Of a DNA stretch of 64,000 nt, positions 33,031 to 44,900 are shown in pieces; position 1 is the stretch's first letter, and every line of letters begins with the position of its first letter. The DNA is from Aurelia coerulea (Eukaryota > Cnidaria > Scyphozoa > Semaeostomeae > Ulmaridae). Below the pieces are notes generated by a model that had not been told where the DNA came from, ran no database searches, and saw only the letters and a program-made list of their open reading frames with translations. The stretch is from assembly GCA_039566865.1 (NCBI GenBank), contig CM076957.1:6829896-6893895 (forward strand), given 5' to 3'. The translations under genes were made by a program, and so were the position numbers.

Positions 33031-33239
33031 AACTCGCAACTCGCAACTGCAACTCGCACTTTACCATATCACTTAAATGACAAGGATGAGAGTTCAAATG
33101 TACGAGATATCATGGTGTAGTCTTGGTAATTCTTTGTTGTGAATTATGAATTATTTTAGAAATAATATTTCAGAAAGCTACCAAAAGTTCCATATTTAGC
33201 AATCAGCATCTTGGATTGATACCCCCATTTTGGAATTCT

Positions 33240-33655
33240 GATTTTCAACGAAAAAACTGATTTGTTGACTATAAAGGTTATGTTTCCATTAATCTATTTT
33301 CAAATCAATCCGTTTTCAGATGATCTTAAACTTTCTCTATTACTTTGTTTTCGCCAAGAAGGCCTACCACAAAAACAGAGGCCTCATTACACCGGTTTTA
33401 TTCTTGTTCATTTCCTTCGTTTCGTTTCGTTTCGTTTCGATTCGATTTTTGCTTTGCTTATGGCGCCAAGTTGGTTGTTTTTGTTGTGACGTTTTTGAAT
33501 CACTCCGTTTTCGGTGTTCCATTAAAAACGATACTTTTTCAAATGTCTCCGTTTTTGATCGTTTTAAATGGAAACAAATCGTGCCCCAATACCCAAAAAG
33601 GATACATTCCGCTACGTTTTCATAGAAAAACGGAGTAGTGGAAAAGGGGCCTAAG
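33240..33655. mobile_element. CCGTTTTC-word MITE with (TTTCG)n tract
   Basis: Contains tccgttttcagatgatc, cactccgttttcggtgttcc, tctccgtttttgatcgtttt and aaaaacggagtagtgg, imperfect repeats of one word, plus a (TTTCG)n run at 33,415-33,445. A related copy is at 56,165-56,440. Ends unresolved. Confidence 0.6.
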
Positions 33656-33857
33656 AAAATGGAAAATAAATTGGTAAAATAGGGTGACATTGCTTCGATA
33701 TGCGCAGCTTCTCGATGTTCTTATAAGCTACAGTTCGGGTATTAGGCAGAAACTAACAACGACAACGACATCAAATGTACAGCATTTCAGGTGCCGACAA
33801 TTCAAGTTCACATCATCTACTAAATATAATGCTCATTTTGCTTAGCAAATATAAATA

Positions 33858-36800
33858 TACCCTGGGTACCAGCCTCTCTAACATAAAAACAGAGAGTCTG
33901 GTCTAGTGCGCCCAAACCTCGTTCCGGTGCGAATCGGCTGAGCTCATTTGAAAAGTAGCTTAGCCTATTCAACGGACTGGAATCTTGGAATACTGGAATC
34001 AGACTCCACGAGAGCCTGGGCCTGCTACTCAGGCCTACTGGAATGACATCGAAGACGAAGAAAGAACTTCTTCGCCATTTGCCAAACTTATCGGGATGAG
34101 CAAGTGTTGTGAGAGGATTTTTGCAAGGAGTTTTCATCCAGCACTGTCAAAGAATCGCAACTGACTCACATATCACACACAGTCAAGAGTGAAAGAAGTC
34201 TTCTCGTGCTGCTGAAAATGAAATGCAGCGAAATGGGCCTAAGGAAGAACACCGATACCAGATGGAATACACCAGGGATAAATAGTAAACCTGGAATAAT
34301 CAGCGATGAACACCGTCAGACGTTTTTCTTCATTCGGTGCAAAAATTAGGAAAATGGGTGCTTGCACGGTCATGCAAAGAACAAAAAAATATGTGCTTTT
34401 CCTTCCTATTATTATTATTGTGGTGTGAATCGCTTTAAAAACTTGACAAGAACTGAAGCTTCGGAAATTGCACTGCGATCTCCTTATCATCAATGGTATG
34501 AACTCTGAACTCATTAAGTGAAAATGACAATTTGACAACTTACAAACTTGGCTTGAGTATATTTTAAGCAACTGTTAAAGTTTTAAAGCACACATTAGTT
34601 AATTAAAGCACACATTTCAATGCATTAGTTAATGTAAGTACTGTAAGCTCGGTCAGATATTAGCAGCACCATTTAGCTCACAGTCGTCAGGAGCAGGTAT
34701 GGCTGCAGAAACAATTATAAAAGGGTCTTTTTGATGAAGTTGCTTCGCCAACTACTAGTCAGCCCCATCACACCATTGTATCTTGCCATTTATTATACCT
34801 GAGTTCTTCATGTTAGCACTGTGACTAAAGGTTGTTGGATTCTTTTGTTGTGAGTGCTGGAAGAGTTTTGAAACAATTTCCATACATTCAAAACTTGTAA
34901 CAGCCCATCCTATAGCACCAAAAAAAAGTTTCTTAATTTCTTATACAAAAAGTTTCTTAATTTGTTTCTTACTTTCGGTACAAGGATTATGGAATGATCT
35001 CTACCACTTCTACTTCTGCAAGCAACATTTTGCAAGAAAAACACTGTTTGACTCTAAATATAAAATTGGAGTGGAAATTATGCAAGAATAAACGTCCAAT
35101 GTCAAATTTGCCATTAATATCCTTGAATTTAACTTTTATAGTTTCTTACTGCTTCTTGTCCATATTAGTCAAGTTTCCTAAAATTTTTAGTCCATCACAT
35201 TAAGTGTGGAGTTTCTTGGACAAGTTTCTTGTGAAAAACCTGCTAATCAATCCTTGAATGGTAAGAAAAGAAGGCAAGAGCAGAAAATCCACCAACTGAG
35301 AGTGTTTAATGGTAATTGTTTTCAAAGATGTTTATAACCCAATAATGATCATCTATTTTTATGATAAACTTGCTCCAAGTTGGCACCATATAGTTCCTTA
35401 TCTTTGAGCATGACAGTATAATGCTCCCAGCCAGCAACATATTCTTCCTTCCTAATCAGCTGTTGGTTGTGTGTGAGAATTTTTGAGAAGACATTGCTGT
35501 ACCTTTAAAGGGAATAGACAAAGCTATATCTCGTAGCTGCTATAAATGGGCTAAAGAAATGCCCACAAACCCATTGTTTCTTTACCTACACAATGAAACC
35601 GGATGTGTCAAAGTGGTAGAGTACAGTAGATTATATTTTAACCTGGCCTGGGCCAGCTTTTAACTATGTTGATTCCCTTTAATCATCCATTGGTTGCTGC
35701 TGTACATTATATAGCACAGAAGAGCCCTACTCTTGAGCTTGAAAAACCTTGTTTTAAAATGTTCACAAAGGCACATGTTGGCCCATTTTGTTATGGAACA
35801 TGAAGATTGTTATGGAACCTATAAGAAACTTAAGAAATCCTTGATACCTAAAATCTGATAATTTCAAGAAACTTTCAGTACCGGTCCAAATTCTTAGTTG
35901 TTTTAAATATGTGTACTGTAAGCATTGCATGAAATATATCTGAGTGTAGCCTGAAAAGTTTCTGATCTGTTTGATGCAATGAATTTCTAGTGTCTGAGTT
36001 GCAGTGACAGCTGCTAGATCTCACTAGTATACAGTACAGGCCATGTATACATTGACACCACAAGACCTCTCAATGATCCGCAAGAATTTTCCACATAAAT
36101 TCTTTCAAGAATTTTCAAGGAGTGTGAAAAAATTTGGCAATTCATTGATCTCTATAAAATTGTTAACAGAACACTACCAATGTACACTGACCTGTGCTGT
36201 AAATTTATGAGGCCAAAAGATGAGGCAAGTAAGCAGAAAACTACACAGTATTTATGTTTGAGGCATTATCATATCAAGACATGATATTGGTATTTTGCAC
36301 AAGCAAAATGGTGATAGTTTATATCTGAAACAGCACTTTTAAGTTCTCTTCAACTAAAGCCAGATACTCCCTTATTGTGCTTTCACAAGACAATGACGGG
36401 AATTTTGTTTAGTTGCAATGAGCATGTGGACCAATACACGAAAAGGCCAATAAGCGAACATCAATTACAGCTGCTTTCTCCTGATAATGCAGCCACCATT
36501 TTATAAATCCAAGCAGCACGTCTTCAGGATAAATTGATGTGTGCGTGTGATTCCTTTATTAACATAGTTCTTTGCTAAGAGTTTCCATTGATGGTTTCAT
36601 AGGCTGATGATCATTTGGTAGAACAGATGTGTTCTTTTGTTGGATAACCTAAGATAATAATAGAGAGTTGAGTCATTATTAAAGATTAGCCCATCTTGAC
36701 ATACTGTAATTAAATCCAGAAGAACTGAGGAAAAGCATTCATAAAAATACTGCATTGACAGAAAAAGCATAAAGAAAAATTCATATGGTGTTTTGAAAAA

Positions 36801-38056
36801 GGCATTTAAAAATGGCGCAACCCTGTAATCCTTTAAACTTAACACATTTTCAGAGGCAAAAGTACCATGGGAAGGATACTTGGCTCTGCCCCTTGCACAA
36901 GTGCACAGTACACCAGTTTTCAACAAAATCACCTCAGGTTTGCAAATCTGTTGTTCAAAGTGTGCCAAAAATGTCTTGTGTAAATTCTCCAGTGTGGAAT
37001 TGCCAAAATACTCTCCATGGCAGCTTGGCCTACCTAGTCCAAATTTTGTGCCATTTGCACAAGTTACTCTTCTCTTACTGTTCAAGTTTGTTGTTGTTTT
37101 TAGATTATACAGTAGGTATATGCTCAATACTCACAGCAGCCTAAATTTTAACACTTTGTGTTGTCTAGACAAGTTGACATTGAGCACAAATACATTGGTC
37201 TATTCCATTTTTAATCCGTACAGGTGGCAAGGCAAATTTCAGGGGTGAGATTACATATAATTTCCAGGGTGCTTATCCAAAACTCTAACCAACCTGGAAA
37301 CCCAGGGATGTTACAGAAGCTCCCGACTCCCAGAAATCAAGGGTCATGATGAAAAAATGAAGAACCCCCTGGCCCTGGAGTCCAGGGACTCCAGCCAGTA
37401 GCTAGTAGTAAAGGTCCAGGGCTAAACTTTAGGTGCCTCCATCATAAACCTATATGAATTTTTAAGATGGAATAGCCCATGATGATTGGGCCGGGAGGTC
37501 AGTGAGTGAAGAATAACAAATCGAACTTACCTGTTTCCAGTATACTGATACAAATGTCCTTTCTATGATGTAAATATGACTTGCTGCATATTAGATGACG
37601 GGCAATAGGCTTTATTAGCATATTAGCATCACGGGAGCGCCCATTGACGATGGTGGTTGTTAACAGAACAGTGAAATTTAGGCCCAACTTCGTTGCGATG
37701 ATGAGAGCGGCAGCCTGACAAAATGTCGTTGATCTTTAAAGCCATGGGCAGTTTGGCAAGTGTGTCCCGTGTGTCTGTAAATGTTCTAATGGTTGAACGC
37801 GTGACAGTCACAGTATCATTAAACTTATTCGCAATCCGTATTCGCAGTCAGTTGCCTTCTTCAGTCACGCAACCGTTCAGTGTTTTACATCGAAGCTTAT
37901 CGCAAGTGCTCCCTATTGTTTCACTGTGACCTTTTGCACTTACACAGATATGAATACTGGCTCCTGATTGGTCAATATGGGCGCATCAGACCGAGGTTGG
38001 GGCGCACTAGACCAGACTCTCCGTTTTTAACGTTAGAGAGGCTGGTACCCAGGGTA
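33858..38056. mobile_element. 4.2-kb element, about 95-bp inverted ends, 9-bp TSD
   Basis: Inverted ends TACCCTGGGTACCAGCCTCT (matching over about 95 bp) and an exact 9-bp target duplication ATATAAATA at 33849-33857 and 38057-38065. No transposase was recognised. The interior is unique-looking A/T-rich DNA with several gtttcttaa words (34,925-35,225), a 170-bp TTAA MITE, and G-rich text at 37,240-37,440. It may be a non-autonomous Mutator-like element that has acquired filler DNA. Confidence 0.75.
35509..35678. mobile_element. 170-bp TTAA MITE
   Basis: Ends AGGGAATAGACA and, reverse-complemented, AGGGAATCAACAT, with TTAA at 35505-35508 and 35679-35682. Shares its first seven bases with the large foldback at 20,560, so it is probably the same transposase group. 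Confidence 0.75.
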
Positions 38057-38065
38057 ATATAAATA

Positions 38066-38814
38066 TTGCATCTTTTCAAATACTTAAAATATTATACTGT
38101 AGAACTTCCTGTAAACAAATAAATATGTCCATATAAATACGTTCTTAAAGGTAATGTGTCCATGTAAGTACAATAACTCTGCTATTTTCACGTGATATTT
38201 CATGTGATCACTTGCCATGGAAATGGAACTAAAAAGTTAGCAAGCTCTAATATAAGCAGACTGATGACCTACTTTCAGTTGCGCTTCCAGACCTGAACGC
38301 GAATTCTCACACCAGGCAGCCTCGTCATGAAATTTAATTCTAGTTTTGCATGTGGCAGTGCACTCTTGGCACTCTTCGTCAGCATCGCGTCAGCATACTT
38401 TGACAAGAGTTTATACACGGCTGTACTTACATGGACACAATGCCTTTAACGTAAACTATTTCTAAACTGTATTTAAACTACTCAATGAGCCTAATTCTAT
38501 ACGTTCTCTAGAATGACTCATAAGCAGCCTTTCCCCGGTGACTTCAAAGTTCTCCGTCCATCTTTCCAGAACCATTCACATCATATGACCCGTGCTTATC
38601 CATCCAGGCAATCTTATTCGTTAAACAAACGAAAAATCTCTGCGATTATCGCTGGAAAAATTCTGTCTTCTCATCCTTTGGAAAAAGCTTCAGATATTTG
38701 TAAGGCATCAAATACCAAGCCTGATGAAAGTTATAGAGATCTATAACAACGACTTCTGAAAAAAGACATGAGACAAGCCAAGCATCTTTGGAGAAGAATT
38801 AACATCGTTATTGT
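38066..38814. other. 3' flank of the SLC17 gene
   Basis: Lies downstream of the transporter stop codon on the minus strand. It should hold the 3' UTR and poly-A site, but no convincing AATAAA was located. No other gene recognised. Confidence 0.4.
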
Positions 38815-38988
38815 TCACTGGATCAATGGCTTCGTTTGTCCTACCATACTTTCTTCATCGTCAATGACCGTCGCCTGCGCACTCCACGATTGCTCCTTCC
38901 CTGATCCAAGTACAATGAATGAGAAACCACCGAGGAATGATACTGCAGCTGCTAAAAAGAATACCTTCTGCCATTGTCCACGTGTAGG
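38815..38988 (-). CDS. SLC17 coding exon 10 (C-terminus, stop)
   Basis: Encodes PTRGQWQKVFFLAAAVSFLG, GFSFIVLGSGKEQSW and an acidic cytosolic tail ending KPLIQ, then TGA at 38817-38815 (residues 444-500). W..VF and G.G..Q.W are typical of the last SLC17 helix. Acceptor ttctag. Confidence 0.94.
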   Translation of the reverse strand, partial: PTRGQWQKVFFLAAAVSFLGGFSFIVLGSGKEQSWSAQATVIDDEESMVGQTKPLIQ

Positions 38989-41900
38989 CTAGAAAAGAAC
39001 AAGTACTTTTATATAAAACTCTTATTCACAGTGCAAAATATGAAATAGGCCTACAGGCTGGAAGTACTACAATACCGAAAAAGGTTTAGACTACCCTCAC
39101 ATGAGCCAACTCAGACCGGTCTGAGCTTCAGATCGGTTTGAAACTCATTTAGGATTGCGTTCGAAGCCCTTGGAGTGCTCACATGACGCAGGCGAAATGA
39201 AACTCAGGTCGACCTGAAACTCATTTCGGTTTCTGAGGTAGGTCTGAGTTTTCAGGTCGACCTGAAATTTTGATGTGAGCAGAAACTATTTTCATTTCGG
39301 GGCGAAATGAATTTTCAAAACAAGTGTGAGTGACAGTCCTTGCGTTCCTTTGGCAATCAAAACAATCAAGATAAATCTTCAACAATGCAATCATAATCGT
39401 TCTGATTGACAGGGGAACGCACACATTGTTTGTATTCAGGAAATTGTTTGTGAAATGCGCATGTGCAGAGCACGTGAGCTGAACTCAAACCGATCTGAGA
39501 ATTTTCATGTGAGGGGGAGGTAAATTAGCAGACAGAGCCAAACTTCAAACCGATCTGAAACTCAGATCGGTCTGAGTTTTCTCATGTGAGGGTAGACGTC
39601 TAGCTGCCGCAATTACAAACACTTTCCTCTGGCTAGGGCAAAGCCGAAAATCATTACAACTTAAAACACATTACCTTACGCATCGTTACGCATAACCAAG
39701 TAAATTTATGATACATAACTAACACTGAATGGTACTTGCTTTAAGTGGGATTAGTATTGAAAAAGGCTTCATAACAGTTTTTGAGTACCTGGGAACACAT
39801 TCGGTAGGAAAACATGTATTTTTACGTAAAACAAAGGAAGTGACTTCTTGGGCTAGTGCATCCTGTGTCCCATAAGATAATGCAGTCCTGTTTGTATAAG
39901 TCTCCTCCTTATTGTAAATGATTGTTTTCTTTTACATTCACATGCATACAGAAATTTCTTTTATTTCATCTCAAGGGAAATAAGTAGCTCCTCCAAAAAG
40001 ACCATTCTCGATTAAGCGCCCCTCCAATAACTGACAAACCTTGTTTTCTGTGAGAAACCCAACAACCATTGGGCTGAACATGCCAGGAATTGCTCCAGCA
40101 GAATTCGTTATTCCTTGTAATATGCCTGCGAATTGTGGCGCAATATCCAAGTGGTTCACAGAAGCACCAGAGTGAACGAGACAAAGAAATCCATTAGCTA
40201 ATGTTACTAATGCAACTGCAACAACAATCTGATTGCATCCTATGTACCCTGAGCAAATCAATAGGGCGGATGCTGTGAACATGCCTGAAAGGAAAAGAAA
40301 ACGCTCATTAGGTCCTGTTTACCAGGAGCTAGGATCATCCTGGCAGTTAGCTTTACGTCAATACAAGGATCTTTAGTATTTCATGCGAAAAGATGAAAAG
40401 TTGCAGCAATATAGCAGCTAACGTTGGAAAACTTCAAGCAGTCACGAAACCACTGAGGCAAAAATATCTGGAACCATTTGAAACAAAACGAAAGAGCTTG
40501 AAACACAAGGTATAATTAAGTCCCCAAAGGGACTCTTCAGTTTCTGCAGAACTAGAAGAGGGGGTTGATGAGAGACATAGGCACAGTGGGCTATTGGGTC
40601 TCTATTCGCAAAATTTGAAATTTTTAATATCTTAGTGACACTACTCAATTCTAAAACTTGGATAAATTCCTGATTAAACGCAAAGAAAAATGGGTGAATA
40701 TCTGTATCCAAAAGAAAGTTACAGGACTTTGAATTCGAGAGAAATGCACATTTCTTACAACACTGTAATTTCACACAATAAGAGTGATGCAAAATTATAA
40801 TTCAACCAAAAATTATATTAACCCTCTCAAAGACCTCCATGAATACTTTCTACCAATAAACTGATGATGTTAATGTGGTTTTCATAAAATAATTCATCAT
40901 TTTCATCATTTTTATGTCTTTGCTGATAAAATTATCTCAAAGTTGGTCACTGATTTTGGTCATTTTCAAACAACTTTCTGGGTAAAATTTTATATTTGAC
41001 CTCAAATATCTCCAAAACCGGGCGCTGGCTCATACCAAACCTTTGTATTTCCCGAAAGCCCTGACCTAGAGCTTTAAGAATAATATAGGTCTTGATATGA
41101 GCTAGCCTCCGGTTTTAGAGATGTTTAAAAAAATCTGATTCAAGGTAGAAACTTCAGACGGGAATCAGCTTGTTGACTAAAAATCTAGATATTTTTTTGA
41201 AAATAATTCCTTGTCTAAGCTCTGTTCAACAATGTACTTCCAACGAATCCTCCACCACTATATTTCCAGTTGCCATTTTCCGATCAATTCAGGCCAGGGA
41301 CGACTTCTTATCCCAAATAAGCAAGGCAGGTTTTTTTGGTGCCAGACCTCCAAAATTATAAAATTGTCAAAAAGCAATTTTGTTCTAAAACCTGTTAATT
41401 AGGAAGGTTTCAACGAGTTGTCAGTTGTCAACAACTATCAAAGCATCATTATTTGATAAGTTATGGCAAAAAGCATATCTTAGGTCCAATACAGCAAAAA
41501 CGGTTTTTTAGCCCCAGACCCCCCAAAAATTTGAATTTTTCAAAACTCATTTTACAACTAAATCTGCTGAGTATCACGCTTTCAACGAGCCCCCAACCAC
41601 TTTGATAGCCTTATCTTTTGCCAAGACTTTCGCGAATGGGTGTTCAAACGGCATTTTAGCCCACTGTGATAGGTTCACAAAATGTCAAGGCTATTAACAG
41701 TAGCTTTCAGGAATCAACACGTAATTCGAGAAGGCCATTTTTGTTTGGTTTACAAAATAGCTGGTAAGGGTTTTCCCGGCAAGAGAGCCTGTGATAAGTC
41801 TTTCGTCTTGAACAATTTTAGAAACAAAAACAGTTGGATCGTAAAATAAAGTTATCCATTCATTATTCATCTCCTCTGTCAAAGACACTAGTTTAAAGCT

Positions 41901-44900
41901 GTCTAGAAGGTGAAAAGCTGACCCAAAGTGTGATATTCTGGTAGCTATTTTGACAACTCAATTTATGCCTTAACTTGGTCTCTAAATCTAAGTTAGACTT
42001 AAACCAATGCCGACTGAGTAAAAAACGTAAGGCGTTTGGAAAATGACTGCTCCCTGAATACTAATAAGTTCATATGATAAACAAGGAAATAAAGTAAAAT
42101 GTAAATACTTTGATGCGAATTGAAATAAGAAGAAGATTTTTAAGTTCAAATGATGAAGATAATTCTTACCAATGCATGTGAATAGCTTTCGCACTGTTCC
42201 AGTGCTTAGTTTTTTATTTCGTCGTAAGTAATCAGAGATCTCCGCAGAAATGATAGTGAACAAGAAGCATGCAAGGATAGGCAGCGCCGATAGAAAACCA
42301 TTCTAAAATTAAAAAAGTTGTAGTCATTTCGAAGGAAAATTCTACCTCTGTCGTTATAGAGTACAGACACAAGCTCAGCATCAGATTAAAATGATTCGAA
42401 CACAATAGAATCAAAGAATAACCTATTAATATACAGCAAGGCCCCGCATTTAAGAAACCACTTTTCACACCTTAGCCTAAAAGGTTTCTTATCTGTACGA
42501 TACTTTTCATTTTTTAGGCTCAAATTTTCTTAAGTTTCTAATTTCTTTTATGGAAAGTCCTGGAAAAACAGGTTACAGCAGAAAAGGGTTATTTATAGAT
42601 AGATGTGTATATTATCAATGATTGCCAAGAACATCCATTAAAATTTACGTAAAAATCTGTTAAACCAAAGGCATCTTTGTAGCAATTTCTTATGAGCCCT
42701 GCATGCAGTGGAATGCTCCTCAGACCGCCAGACTAGGACTTTTTATAGTGCTGATCAAAATACAAGAAACTTCATTTTGGGTATGAGCCTCAAGAGTTTC
42801 TTATAAGCAATCATTTTCAGTAGCCTAAAAGTTTCTTTCAGGTTTAAAGCGGGGCCGTACTGTATCATGTTTTAATTGCAGCTGAATAGACATTTTACCT
42901 TTCTGAAAAGAATCAGAATCGAGCGATATATTGTGCAGAATTTTCTAATTTGCATGATGGTGATAGGAGCTCTAACGTCACTCGAAAGATCCTCGCGTAT
43001 AAAAATGTACAAAAATAACGCTCGACTCAGGGTCTTCTGCAGAATAGCTAAGAGGTCTATCGTAGTTCTATTGTTGGGATTTGGGATCAGAATACCAGGA
43101 GGGGGATTGCCATTTGGTATCGCGAAATAGCATTATTTCAGTCAGTAAATGCCATGACTAGACTCAATACATGTCGTAGTTTCGCTCTAGGACTGAACTG
43201 ACACCGCTACAACTACGAAAGCGACAACAACAACATCAGTTCAGTGAAATTCAGTTCAACGAGATAACATGAGTGAAGGTGGAGGGTCTTTGTGGTGAAT
43301 GGCTATGCCACGCTTGCGATACCCTGTGTCATTCGAGCACAGAGCACTCTATGGTTAAAAAGGATCACACAAAAAGCATACCTCTTTTATTGAAAAGTTT
43401 AAAACTTCCTTGAAATACATCGGTAGACACGTAAAAAACGTGTAAAAAGTCCAGTTATTGCAGCAGCCGGTGATTAAAATTCCAAATACTGGTCCAGAAG
43501 TTAGCATCTTCTTCCAGGGTATCTTTGGCTAGAATTTAAAAGCAAATGTCACTAATTTCACTGGTTGTAGATGTTGATTCATAATAGATACAATAGATAT
43601 TCATATAATTCAAAGAAGGTGTAATTAATAATGGTCCTTGAAATGCATATTTAATCGATGAAAGTTTCAGAAGGCACGTTTGCTTTCATTGATTCCTTGT
43701 TCCAGACTTTACCAGGCAAGTAGGAAGCGGGGAGGAAGGGGGCTCAAGCCCCCCCCCCAATAATTTTGAAAACAATGGTGATGCTACGTCACAAGCATTA
43801 ATTAAATGTATTGTTCTCTATTGTTTTAAGAACAAGTGCCCTCCAATCAGAAGCTGCTCCCTACGGCCCTGGACTTTACCACAGCTAGCTAGTCGAAACG
43901 GCAGGCCGAAAATTGTTGACTTCGTTAGATGGTCGTTAGGAAGCTTTTTTCCAGCATGCCTTGCAGCAAAACACAACAGAGTGTTTGGAGCCGACATCTT
44001 TAGCCTTGTCTGTTGGGAGAATGATCAGGACCAAAGTGCCTTTTCTGAGAATAATAATTAACACGTAATGCTCAGATATGAAATATGCATGATCAACTTT
44101 GATAACATATTATCAAACTAACACTTTGTATTCAGCATTATTTATAAACAAGCTAATCAGAAAAAATAGCTTGGAATAGTTTAATTATTACGACCATATG
44201 TGCAAATCACCAATCTTTCAACTCATTCTTTGACGCAGCTTTTATTGTATGGTGATGAAGACCTATCTAATGAGTTGAACAGAAATGCACTCGAATTAAA
44301 TTTACGCTTCATCCACGAAACTGGTCGGTTTGATTAAGATCTATTGAGAATTCAGCCATGTACTAAGCAATCGCTAAGTCCCGTATCGTTAGTGTTTCTT
44401 TTCCAATAGTATCATGCTCGTTACAAAGGTTTAACATATGCACCCTAAACGCTGACCTGTTTGAGCAAAATACATACCCTAATCGCGGAAAATGTTCTTG
44501 AGAACATACCCTTTCCCGTGTCAAAATAGAACTTCTCTTGTTCAGGTACCCTAATCGCTGACAAGTCAGTTACTAAAATTGCTAATATTGCCGGTGTGAT
44601 TTGAAGAGGAGAAAACTGCTCACGAATTCCTACCCCATCTTGTGCTGGTCTGCTAAGTTCTTTGACTCGTTACGAATTCTATTTTATAAATTTTGATTAG
44701 AATATCATTGTAGAGGAGTTTAAATTTATCAAATGTAGAAAAGTGCACCCATTTTTGAAATTATGGTCGAATTGGCACCCCTAAACACAGGCCCGTTCGG
44801 GGCCGTGCCTACTTTCAAGAAAGGCACCCTTTCCCGCGCTTTTTTGTACGAGCATGATAACACATCAGTCACCCAGTGGTCCCCCCGGGTACCGGATTCA

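Noticed and set aside
33364..33690. 108-codon frame over the TTTCG tract
   Set aside because: Driven by a (TTTCG)n simple repeat and seen in several frames on both strands.
36597..37248. Long reading frames on both strands (176 and 122 codons)
   Set aside because: Composition and overlap on both strands, no recognisable domain, no splice context; likely chance frames in the 33,858-38,056 element.
38513..38992. Plus-strand frames overlapping the last SLC17 exon
   Set aside because: Antisense shadow of a well-supported exon and its 3' flank; no domain similarity.
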